Origin: Natronohydrobacter sp.
Lineage (GTDB): Bacteria; Pseudomonadota; Alphaproteobacteria; Rhodobacterales; Rhodobacteraceae
Reading direction: 5' to 3'
DNA: 6,388 bases
Assembly: GCA_007118445.1 (NCBI GenBank)
Contig: SKRP01000152.1
Location: 1 to 6,388 of the forward strand
The notes under the pieces were generated by a model. It was not told the DNA's origin, ran no database searches, and worked only from the letters and a program-made list of their open reading frames with translations. This document shows positions 1 to 5,358 of this stretch, one piece after another. The position numbers and the translations under genes are program-made. The stretch's first letter is position 1; every line of letters starts with the position of its first letter.

Positions 1-513
1 GAGATGGTGGGCGCGGATGTGACCCGCTTCGTGATGCTGACGCGCAAGAATGACGCGACGCTGGATTTCGATTTCGACCGCGTGCTCGAGCAGTCGAAGG
101 ATAACCCGGTCTTTTATGTGCAATATGCCCATGCGCGCATCTGCTCGGTCTTGCGCAAGGCGCAGGAGGCCGGGCTGAATGTGTCGGATGAAGCGCTTGC
201 AGCGGCAGATCTGACCAAGCTCGACCATGCGGCGGAACTGGCACTTATCCGCAAGATCGCGGAATGGCCGCGTATGGTCGAACTTGCCGCGCGCACGCAA
301 GAGCCGCATCGCGTAGCAGGCTATCTGTCTGAACTGGCCGCTGAATTCCACGGTCTGTGGAACCGCGGCAATGATTTGCCCCAGTTGCGTTTCCTGCAGG
401 AGGGCGATCCTGCCACAACTGCCGCGAAAATCGCGCTGGCGCGTGCCACAGGCGTTGCGATTTCGTCAGGGCTTGCTATCCTTGGGGTCAGGCCGGTCGA
501 AGAAATGCGCTGA
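1..513 (+). CDS. argS: Arginyl-tRNA synthetase, C-terminal part (5' end outside window)
   Basis: Class I aminoacyl-tRNA synthetase that attaches arginine to tRNA-Arg in the cytoplasm. Only the last 170 residues are visible; the family is usually about 550-600 residues long. The window opens inside the stretch that normally follows the KMSK-type signature loop: GADVTRFVMLTRKNDATLDF is typical of ArgS, and the reading frame is open from base 1. The conserved VFYVQYAHAR block (about visible residues 37-46) opens the all-helical DALR anticodon-binding domain, which runs to the C-terminus. The late WNRGND and the final ALARATGVAISSGLAILGV helix are also typical of ArgS. The end looks complete and undamaged. 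The catalytic HIGH and KMSK motifs lie upstream, outside the window. The next gene starts 171 bases downstream on the same strand. Identification rests on recognised motifs, not on an alignment. Confidence 0.96.
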   Translation, partial: EMVGADVTRFVMLTRKNDATLDFDFDRVLEQSKDNPVFYVQYAHARICSVLRKAQEAGLNVSDEALAAADLTKLDHAAELALIRKIAEWPRMVELAARTQEPHRVAGYLSELAAEFHGLWNRGNDLPQLRFLQEGDPATTAAKIALARATGVAISSGLAILGVRPVEEMR

Positions 514-542
514 CAGCGCATCACTTCCGGCGATTTACGGTG

Positions 543-564
543 CCGCCCTCCATCTTCGGGGCGG
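543..564 (+). terminator. Weak hairpin downstream of argS, possible terminator
   Basis: CCGCCC (543-548) pairs with GGGCGG (559-564) around a 10-base loop, 30 bases after the argS stop. There is no T-tract behind it, only TT and mixed sequence, so it is not a classical intrinsic terminator. It could be a pause or mRNA-stabilising hairpin, or chance in GC-rich DNA. Confidence 0.2.
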
Positions 565-648
565 TTCCGAATAACCATAATGGTGCAAAATGCGCCAGGC
601 AGGCAGTGTCGAGCAGGCATCTTGCCATAAACGTCAGGTAACGCAGTC

Positions 649-664
649 GCGGAGGGGCCTCCGC
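649..664. repeat. 7-bp perfect inverted repeat upstream of the SPOR gene
   Basis: GCGGAGG (649-655) and CCTCCGC (658-664) form a perfect inverted repeat with a GG centre, 20 bases before the chosen ATG of the SPOR gene. On the DNA it could be an operator half-site pair. In RNA the two-base loop would force the inner pairs open. Its left arm contains GGAGG, so it could be mistaken for a ribosome-binding site of the upstream GTG at 670. The spacing of 14 bases makes that unlikely. Function is unknown. Confidence 0.35.
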
Positions 665-675
665 CGTCTGTGAGT

Positions 676-683
676 GAGGCAGG
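676..683 (+). promoter_or_regulatory. Ribosome-binding site deciding the SPOR gene start
   Basis: GAGGCAGG sits directly before ATG 685, with GAGG spaced 5 bases from the start codon. The alternative in-frame GTG at 670 would place this motif inside the coding region and would have only a GGAGG 14 bases upstream. That is why the shorter protein is annotated. Confidence 0.55.
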
Positions 684-684
684 C

Positions 685-1827
685 ATGGGTGAGAGTAGAT
701 ATTTTCAGGCAGGAGATCCGCGCAATTACGCGCCGGACCATCAGGCGCGTCCGGTTTATTCCTACCATCCCGAACCGGTCATGAGCGCATATGCCCCACA
801 ATACGGGGCAGAGATGCAGCCCGGCTGGATGCAGACACCGGCAAGCCCTGCCAGTACGCCGCAATGGTCGGCTGCGCCACAACAGGGCACAGCCGCCGCG
901 CCATCGCAGGGGGCAGTCCCGCCCGATGCGGAAGCGCCTGTGCGCGCGGCCCAGACCAGCAAGGTGATGCATGGTTTCGGCGCTGTGCTCTCGGTCGCGC
1001 TGATGGTCGGGGCGGCAGGCTGGACATGGCAGATGATGCAGCGCGATGTGGCCGGGGTCCCGGTGGTGCGCGCGCTCGAAGGCCCGTTGCGGGTTGCACC
1101 TGATAACCCTGGTGGGCGGCAGGCCGCGCATCAGGGCCTGTCGATCAACCAGCTGGCCGGTGCGCGCGATGACATGGCACGCGAACAGATCGTGCTCGCC
1201 CCGCCGCCGCTGGATCTGGCTCAGGAGGATCTGACGCGCACGCCCGCACCGGAAGCGGATGCGCAGAGAGCGACCGGGTTAGCCGAGCAACCGATCCCCG
1301 TTGCCCTGCAGCAGGATATCGACAGCCCTTCCCAGCAGGCACCTGCGCTGGGGATGAATGCGCCCACGCGGCGCGCAGTGGCCCGCTCGCCGCGCCCCCC
1401 CGCGCGCGATCCTGCGCAGGTCAGGTCCAGCACGACGCAAATGGCGGCCCTGCCGACCAGCCGTTCGGATGCAGCCCCCTCGCTCGCCAGCGATCTGGCC
1501 GACTCGGTCGCCGATTCGGTCGCGCGGGGGCTGAGCGGGGTGCGCGAGCGCGATATCGACCCGGCCACGATCGGGCCGGGGACGCGGTTGGTGCAGCTCG
1601 GGGCCTATGATGACATGGCCGCCGCCCGCGCGGCCTGGGAAGCGCTGGAACGGCGTTTCTCGCCGCTGCTCGATGACCGGGGACGGGTGATCGAGGCGGC
1701 GCATAGTGGCGGCTCGGTCTTCTACCGGCTGCGTGCGCATGGGTTCGAGGATGAACGCGACGCGCGCCGCTTCTGTGCGGCGCTGGTGGATCAGCAGATC
1801 GATTGTATCCCGGTCCTGATCCGATGA
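685..1827 (+). CDS. Membrane-anchored SPOR-domain cell-wall protein
   Basis: Probable inner-membrane protein, 380 residues, with one transmembrane helix and a periplasmic peptidoglycan-binding SPOR domain. Residues 1-94 form a low-complexity cytoplasmic segment rich in Pro, Ala, Gln and Tyr. Residues about 95-117 (GFGAVLSVALMVGAAGW core) are the membrane helix. Residues about 124-160 hold the juxtamembrane block PLRVAPDNPGG...INQL, which resembles a block I recall from other alphaproteobacterial SPOR proteins. A disordered Pro/Ala/Gln linker follows. Residues about 300-380 are the SPOR domain (RLVQLGAYDDMAAARAAWEA, then FYRLRAHGF). SPOR domains bind glycan strands lacking stem peptides, usually at the division septum. 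ATG at 685 is preferred over GTG at 670 because GAGG at 676-679 lies 5 bases before it. The stop overlaps the nagZ start. The exact cell-wall role is inferred, not shown. Confidence 0.88.
   Translation: MGESRYFQAGDPRNYAPDHQARPVYSYHPEPVMSAYAPQYGAEMQPGWMQTPASPASTPQWSAAPQQGTAAAPSQGAVPPDAEAPVRAAQTSKVMHGFGAVLSVALMVGAAGWTWQMMQRDVAGVPVVRALEGPLRVAPDNPGGRQAAHQGLSINQLAGARDDMAREQIVLAPPPLDLAQEDLTRTPAPEADAQRATGLAEQPIPVALQQDIDSPSQQAPALGMNAPTRRAVARSPRPPARDPAQVRSSTTQMAALPTSRSDAAPSLASDLADSVADSVARGLSGVRERDIDPATIGPGTRLVQLGAYDDMAAARAAWEALERRFSPLLDDRGRVIEAAHSGGSVFYRLRAHGFEDERDARRFCAALVDQQIDCIPVLIR
1498..1521 (+). repeat. 12-bp tandem repeat inside the SPOR gene linker
   Basis: Two adjacent 12-base units (GCCGACTCGGTC and GCCGATTCGGTC) differ at one position and encode Ala-Asp-Ser-Val twice, just before the SPOR domain. 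This is probably a small in-frame duplication in a linker under weak length constraint. Confidence 0.6.
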
Positions 1828-2819
1828 GCCATGCCTCGCGCGCGGTGATTTTCGGCTGCGCGGGGCAGCGGCTGTGCCACGCTGAGGCTGCGTTTTTCGC
1901 CGAAAGCCAGCCCTGGGGCGCGATCCTGTTCGCGCGCAATATCGACAATCCCGATCAGGTGCAGCGGCTGACAGATGAACTGCGCGCGGCAGTGGGGCGC
2001 GATATGCCGATCCTGATTGATCAGGAGGGCGGGCGCGTGGCCCGGATGCGCGCGCCGCATTGGCGCGACTGGTCGCCTGCGCTTGATCAATGCGAGAGCG
2101 CGCGCGATCCTGCCTTGGCGATGGCCTTGCGCGGGCGGATGATGGCGCAGGAATTGCGCGCAGTTGGCGTGGATGTGAATTGCGCGCCGCTTGCGGATAT
2201 TGCCCGCGACGACACCCATGCGATCCTGCACAACCGCTGTTACGGGCGGTCCCTGCCCGAAGTGGTGACCAATGCCCGCGCAATGGCGCAGGGGCTTATG
2301 CAAGGCGGGGTGCTGCCGGTGTTGAAGCATATTCCCGGCCATGGGCGGGCGACACTGGACAGCCATCTGGACCTGCCAGTGATTGATTGCGCGAAGAACG
2401 TGCTGCAAGAGACTGATTTTGCAGCCTTCAAGGCGCTATCAGATCTGCCTTTGGGGATGACTGCGCATCTGGTCTTTCGCGCGATTGATCCTGACCGGCC
2501 TGCCACGCAATCGCCTGCCATGATCAGGTTGATCCGCGATGAGATCGGCTTTGACGGGTTGCTGATGACCGATGACATTTCAATGCAGGCGCTGGCAGGG
2601 CCAGTTGCCGCGCGGGCCGAGGCCGCACTTTCGGCGGGCTGCGATCTGGTGCTGCATTGCAATGGCGATCTGGCCGAGATGCAGGCTTTGGCCGGGGTGT
2701 GCCCGCTGCTGTCAGGCGCGGGGCTGGCACGGTCCGAGCGGGCGCTGGCGATGCGATCTGCCCCCGAGGTGGTTGCGGCCGACGCGTTGGAGGCGGCTTT
2801 CGAACAAGCAATGGGGTAG
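1824..2819 (+). CDS. nagZ: Beta-N-acetylhexosaminidase, GH3 family
   Basis: Cytoplasmic glycoside hydrolase of family 3 that cleaves GlcNAc from GlcNAc-1,6-anhydroMurNAc (peptides) during peptidoglycan recycling. In many bacteria its products also signal to AmpR-type beta-lactamase control. The protein is 331 residues, the usual length of the single-domain NagZ type. Visible motifs: DQEGGRV at residues 66-72, KHIPGHG at 168-174, the Asp-Ser-His catalytic element at 179-181 (D179 and H181, the acid/base dyad of this family), and MTDDISM at 248-254, where D250 is the expected nucleophile. All key residues are present. The chosen ATG overlaps the stop of the SPOR gene as ATGA, with no clear ribosome-binding site, so translation is probably coupled. 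A start seven codons upstream (GTG 1803) is possible but gives no recognisable extra sequence. Confidence 0.96.
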   Translation: MSHASRAVIFGCAGQRLCHAEAAFFAESQPWGAILFARNIDNPDQVQRLTDELRAAVGRDMPILIDQEGGRVARMRAPHWRDWSPALDQCESARDPALAMALRGRMMAQELRAVGVDVNCAPLADIARDDTHAILHNRCYGRSLPEVVTNARAMAQGLMQGGVLPVLKHIPGHGRATLDSHLDLPVIDCAKNVLQETDFAAFKALSDLPLGMTAHLVFRAIDPDRPATQSPAMIRLIRDEIGFDGLLMTDDISMQALAGPVAARAEAALSAGCDLVLHCNGDLAEMQALAGVCPLLSGAGLARSERALAMRSAPEVVAADALEAAFEQAMG

Positions 2820-2876
2820 GGTGAGACCTTTGGCTGCAGGCGGTGCCTGTCGCGCGCAGTCGTTTGAATCATGTTG

Positions 2877-2897
2877 CCCGAAACGGGACGATTTTTT
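2877..2897 (+). terminator. Weak candidate terminator after nagZ
   Basis: CCCG (2877-2880) and CGGG (2884-2887) form a 4-bp stem with an AAA loop. Four bases later comes a run of six T (2892-2897). The stem is short and separated from the T-tract, so termination would be weak. It is placed 58 bases after the nagZ stop and is the only T-run in this interval. Confidence 0.35.
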
Positions 2898-3006
2898 GTG
2901 GATTTGCGCCCTTTGCGGCCATTGCTGCTGGTGACCGGGCGGCGATGGCGGGGCTGGCGCGCGGGGTAGCAAAGCTTCCGTGCTGACCGTCAGGCAAGTC
3001 GCGTGC

Positions 3007-3022
3007 GTTGCACGAATGCAAC
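3007..3022. repeat. Perfect inverted repeat GTTGCA-N4-TGCAAC upstream of the lipoprotein gene
   Basis: GTTGCA (3007-3012) and TGCAAC (3017-3022) flank CGAA. The site lies about 100 bases before the lipoprotein start, a position suited to an operator. The pattern does not match the FNR (TTGAT-N4-ATCAA), PpsR or CtrA sites I know. In RNA it would form a 6-bp tetraloop hairpin. Its function is unassigned. Confidence 0.4.
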
Positions 3023-3124
3023 ATGACATGCCAGTGGCCCGCAGGCGGGTAGACCGCACATACATGGCTGTTAGCGTCTGGGATGCGACTAAAACCGCAA
3101 CCTTAAGAAGCGAAAGGGATTTTC

Positions 3125-3313
3125 ATGACCCCACGCACGATCATGGCATCAACGTCACTGGTTTTCATCCTTGGATTGGCGGCCTGTGCCCCCACTCCGA
3201 GCGCACCTCCGCCGCCGCCCGCAGCGCAACAGCCTATTGGCGCAAGCCCGGATTCGATGGACAATGGTGTCCTTCAGGGTGACATGGGCGCCGCCCCCAT
3301 TTCGATGGACTGA
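3125..3313 (+). CDS. Small proline-rich lipoprotein of unknown function
   Basis: Predicted 62-residue precursor. Residues 1-20 form a lipoprotein signal peptide with a basic Arg4, a hydrophobic core (LVFILGL) and the lipobox LAAC, with Cys21 as the lipidated residue. The mature chain is only 42 residues. It begins APTPSAPPPPPAAQQP, a short proline-rich tether, and continues into a small acidic tail in which Ser-Met-Asp occurs twice (residues 44-46 and at the very C-terminus). There is no room for a folded domain of known type. AGGGA at 3115-3119 gives a good ribosome-binding site 5 bases before the ATG. A strong terminator begins 29 bases after the stop, so this looks like a separate short transcription unit. 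I do not recognise a family. The signal peptide, ribosome-binding site and terminator together argue that the gene is real. Confidence 0.8.
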   Translation: MTPRTIMASTSLVFILGLAACAPTPSAPPPPPAAQQPIGASPDSMDNGVLQGDMGAAPISMD

Positions 3314-3341
3314 TCCGGGAACAGACGAGTGTCTGACCCAG

Positions 3342-3381
3342 AAATGCCAGCAGCCGCGACAGCCGGGCTGCTGGCATTTTT
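3342..3381 (+). terminator. Strong intrinsic terminator of the lipoprotein gene
   Basis: Bases 3342-3355 (AAATGCCAGCAGCC) pair perfectly with 3366-3379 (GGCTGCTGGCATTT), a 14-bp stem with a 10-base loop. Five T (3377-3381) close the structure. Read on the minus strand, the stem ends in TTT, so it may also stop transcription arriving from yqeY, though less efficiently. Confidence 0.92.
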
Positions 3382-3387
3382 CGTTCC

Positions 3388-3468
3388 GGGGCAGCCGCTC
3401 AGCGCCCTAGGGTTGTGCCCCTCGGTCTGTGCGTGTGGCCAGGGCATGTCTTATGCGGCGGCTGCCCC
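3388..3468. repeat. 11-bp perfect inverted repeat with nested stem in the convergent gap
   Basis: GGGGCAGCCGC (3388-3398) and GCGGCTGCCCC (3458-3468) are exact reverse complements, 59 bases apart. Inside, GCCCT (3403-3407) can pair with AGGGC (3441-3445), so the segment could fold as an extended hairpin on either strand. The arms do not flank a gene and there is no T-tract next to them. It could be a structured RNA, a remnant, or a transcript-end structure. No known RNA family is recognised. Confidence 0.45.
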
Positions 3469-3475
3469 CCTCCGT

Positions 3476-3491
3476 CCCGCATTGCTGCGGG
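3476..3491. repeat. Short hairpin CCCGCA-N4-TGCGGG downstream of yqeY
   Basis: A 6-bp perfect inverted repeat with a TTGC loop, about 70 bases past the yqeY stop in the direction of its transcription. No T-run follows on either strand, so it would at most be an mRNA 3'-end structure. Confidence 0.3.
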
Positions 3492-3538
3492 TCGTCACCG
3501 AAACGACGCTTTCGCGCGGGATCAAGGGTCAGGTTTGC

Positions 3539-3568
3539 GCTGGCCGGTATGACAACCCTCAGGCCAGC
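3539..3568 (-). terminator. Hairpin spanning the yqeY stop codon, possible transcript-end structure
   Basis: On the minus strand GCTGGCC (3568-3562) pairs with GGCCAGC (3545-3539) around a 16-base loop that contains the TGA stop of yqeY. There is no T-tract after it. It may protect the mRNA end or pause polymerase; a true intrinsic terminator for yqeY is not visible. Confidence 0.25.
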
Positions 3569-4017
3569 CGCGCCTTGACCAGCGCGCCGGCCTTGCCGAA
3601 ATCCATCTGGCCTGCATGGCGCGTCTTGAGCGCGCCCATGACCTTGCCGATATCGCGCACCGAGGCCGCGCCCAATTCGGCAATCGTATCCTCGACCGCC
3701 TTCGCCATCTCGCCCTCATCCAGCTGGCGCGGCAGGAAGCTTTCGATCACTGCGATCTCGGCCAGTTCCTTTTCCGCCAGATCAAGCCGGGCGGCTTCTT
3801 CATAGGCCCGCGCCGAATCGCGGCGCTGTTTCACCATGCGCGTGAGCACCGCCACCAGATCAGCATCGGTGAGTTCCGTGGCCCCAGCTTCACCGCGCGC
3901 GGCAATCTCGCGATCCTTGATGGCCGCGTTGATCAGGCGCAATGTGGCAAGTTTCGTCGCGTCTTTAGCCTTCATCGCGGCCTTGAGGTCGCTGGAAATC
4001 CGGTTGCGCAGGGACAT
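3559..4017 (-). CDS. yqeY: GatB/YqeY domain-containing protein
   Basis: Small helical cytoplasmic protein of 152 residues, the usual family length. It is homologous to the C-terminal tail domain of GatB, the subunit of the tRNA-dependent amidotransferase that contacts tRNA. The function of the free-standing protein is not established; a tRNA-related role is an inference from the domain. Conserved blocks are clear: TLRLINAAIKDREI (about 25-38), LTRMVKQRRDSARAYEEAAR (58-77), AEIAVIESFLPRQL (86-99), DIGKVMGALK (122-131) and the GQMDFGKAGALVK ending. The start is ATG at 4017 because AGGAG (4028-4024 on the minus strand) precedes it by 6 bases and the family motifs begin right after. The frame is open further upstream, but that extension (Cys- and Arg-rich) looks non-coding and would overlap the carA start region. 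Divergent from carA and convergent with the small lipoprotein gene. Confidence 0.93.
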   Translation of the reverse strand: MSLRNRISSDLKAAMKAKDATKLATLRLINAAIKDREIAARGEAGATELTDADLVAVLTRMVKQRRDSARAYEEAARLDLAEKELAEIAVIESFLPRQLDEGEMAKAVEDTIAELGAASVRDIGKVMGALKTRHAGQMDFGKAGALVKARLA

Positions 4018-4148
4018 GGGCGGCTCCTGTAAATGATATTGTGACAGTATCCGGGTGGGGCAGGGGCAGCAAGGGCCAACGGACGCCTTGATTCTTCCCC
4101 GCGAGCCTCGTAAGCACGCGCAAAATCCGATGCGACGGAGCCAGCCCC
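4018..4148. promoter_or_regulatory. Divergent promoter region between yqeY and carA
   Basis: These 131 bases must carry the promoters of both genes. On the plus strand TTGATT (4088-4093) could be a -35 box, with TAAGCA 17 bases later (4111-4116) as a poor -10 box, 32 bases before the carA ATG. On the minus strand TATCAT lies close to the yqeY ribosome-binding site, but no matching -35 is seen. GGAG at 4137-4140 is the carA ribosome-binding site, 8 bases from the ATG. I see no arginine-repressor-like palindrome and no obvious attenuator or leader peptide. Confidence 0.4.
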
Positions 4149-5306
4149 ATGTCATCCCAGAGCCTCAAACCCACCGCCTGCCTTGCGCTTGCAGACGGGA
4201 CGATCTTTTACGGGCGCGGTTTCGGTGCTGCGGGCGAGACGGTCGCCGAGCTGTGTTTCAACACGGCGATGACCGGCTATCAGGAAATCATGACCGACCC
4301 TTCCTATGCCGGGCAGATCGTGACCTTCACCTTCCCGCATATCGGCAATGTTGGCGTGACCCCGGAAGACGACGAGACGGCTGAGCCAGTCGCAGCGGGC
4401 ATGGTCGTGAAATGGGACCCGACTGTGCCGTCCAACTGGCGCGCGACAGGCGATCTGGTCGGCTGGCTGGAAAAGACCGGGCGCATCTGCATCGGCGGCG
4501 TGGACACCCGCCGCCTGACCCGCGCGATCCGCCAGCAGGGCGCGCCGCATGTGGCGCTGGCGCATGACCCTGAGGGCAAGTTCGATATCGAGGCGCTGGT
4601 CGCCAGGGCGCGGGCCTGGCGCGGGCTGGTCGGGCTCGATCTGGCGCGCGACGTCACCTGCGCGCAGAGCTATCGCTGGGATGAGATGCGCTGGGCCTGG
4701 CCCGAGGGCTACACGCGCCAGAGCGCGCCGGTGCACAAGGTCGTTGCGATCGATTACGGGGCGAAGCGCAACATCCTGCGTTGTCTTGCATCAAGCGGGT
4801 GCGATGTGACTGTGCTGCCTGCGACGGCGACGGCCGAGGATGTGCTGGCGCTTGCGCCTGATGGGGTGTTTCTGTCCAACGGTCCCGGCGATCCGGCGGC
4901 GACAGGTGAATACGCGGTCCCGATGATCCGTGAAGTGCTGGCCGCAGACCTGCCTGTTTTCGGCATCTGTCTGGGCCATCAGATGCTCGCACTCGCCCTG
5001 GGCGCGCGCACGGTCAAGATGAATCACGGCCATCACGGCGCGAACCATCCGGTGAAGGATCATGATACGGGCAAGGTTGAAATCACCTCGATGAATCATG
5101 GCTTTGCCGTCGATAGCCAGACTCTGCCCGAGGGCGTTGTGGAAAGCCATACCTCGCTCTTTGACGGGTCGAATTGCGGTATTCGGGTGCAGGACAAGCC
5201 GGTGTTCTCGGTTCAGCACCACCCGGAAGCCAGCCCTGGCCCGCAGGACAGTTTCTATTTGTTCGAGCGCTTCGCGGCCAATATGGCCGCGCGCAAGGCG
5301 GGTTGA
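4149..5306 (+). CDS. carA: Carbamoyl-phosphate synthase small (glutaminase) subunit
   Basis: Class I glutamine amidotransferase subunit. It hydrolyses glutamine and passes ammonia through a tunnel to CarB, which makes carbamoyl phosphate for arginine and pyrimidine synthesis in the cytoplasm. The protein is 385 residues, the normal length. The N-terminal CPSase small-chain domain shows LADGTIFYGRGFGA, FNTAMTGYQEIMTDPSYAGQ (37-56) and PHIGNVG (63-69). The C-terminal glutaminase domain shows DYGAKRNILR (202-211), SNGPGDP (243-249), and the catalytic Cys274 in FGICLGHQ. His358 and Glu360 in HHPEASPGP complete the triad. All catalytic residues are present. The start is fixed by GGAG 8 bases upstream and by homology beginning at about residue 9. 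carB is not adjacent; it is commonly unlinked or distant from carA in this group. A LysR-type gene follows after 52 bases and might be read on the same transcript. Confidence 0.98.
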   Translation: MSSQSLKPTACLALADGTIFYGRGFGAAGETVAELCFNTAMTGYQEIMTDPSYAGQIVTFTFPHIGNVGVTPEDDETAEPVAAGMVVKWDPTVPSNWRATGDLVGWLEKTGRICIGGVDTRRLTRAIRQQGAPHVALAHDPEGKFDIEALVARARAWRGLVGLDLARDVTCAQSYRWDEMRWAWPEGYTRQSAPVHKVVAIDYGAKRNILRCLASSGCDVTVLPATATAEDVLALAPDGVFLSNGPGDPAATGEYAVPMIREVLAADLPVFGICLGHQMLALALGARTVKMNHGHHGANHPVKDHDTGKVEITSMNHGFAVDSQTLPEGVVESHTSLFDGSNCGIRVQDKPVFSVQHHPEASPGPQDSFYLFERFAANMAARKAG

Positions 5307-5317
5307 GGCCAGCGCCG

Positions 5318-5338
5318 CCTGCGCCTAGACTGCGCAGG
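5318..5338. promoter_or_regulatory. 7-bp inverted repeat before the LysR gene, candidate operator
   Basis: CCTGCGC (5318-5324) and GCGCAGG (5332-5338) flank CTAGACT. The repeat contains TGCGC-N7-GCGCA, a spacing compatible with the loose dyads bound by LysR-type regulators. It lies between carA and the regulator, 20 bases before its ATG, so autoregulation is possible. It could equally be an mRNA hairpin after carA; no T-tract follows. Confidence 0.4.
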
Positions 5339-5358
5339 AGCAGGTCAGAGGGCAGAGA

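Larger units (their letters stand above)
2820..3124. other. 305-base intergenic stretch after nagZ, no convincing gene
   Basis: I find no gene here that I can support. A frame continuing through 2934 and a 32-codon ATG frame at 2871-2969 (MLPETGRFFVDL...) have no ribosome-binding site or recognisable motif. The stretch holds a weak hairpin followed by six T (2877-2897), a perfect inverted repeat (3007-3022), and the leader of the small lipoprotein gene. No good sigma-70 promoter stands out before 3125, although the lipoprotein gene must be read from somewhere in this interval or from nagZ. The segment lacks the scpA start that I would expect here in relatives. Confidence 0.6.

Noticed and set aside
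1279..2283. Long minus-strand open frame (334 codons) antisense to the SPOR gene and nagZ
   Set aside because: Arg/Pro/His-rich translation typical of the antisense frame of GC-rich genes. It has no motif and lies opposite two well-supported genes.
2871..2969. 32-codon frame starting MLPETGRFFVDL after nagZ
   Set aside because: No ribosome-binding site. It overlaps the candidate terminator hairpin and T-run and shows no recognisable motif; it is too short to support.
3329..3805. Plus-strand open frame of 158 codons
   Set aside because: It reads through the strong terminator stem and then antisense to yqeY. It has no ribosome-binding site or recognisable motif.
3559..4155. Longer yqeY form starting upstream at a GTG at 4155
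   Set aside because: The extra 46 residues are Cys/Arg/Trp-rich and unlike the family. A good AGGAG precedes ATG 4017, and the extension would overlap the carA start.
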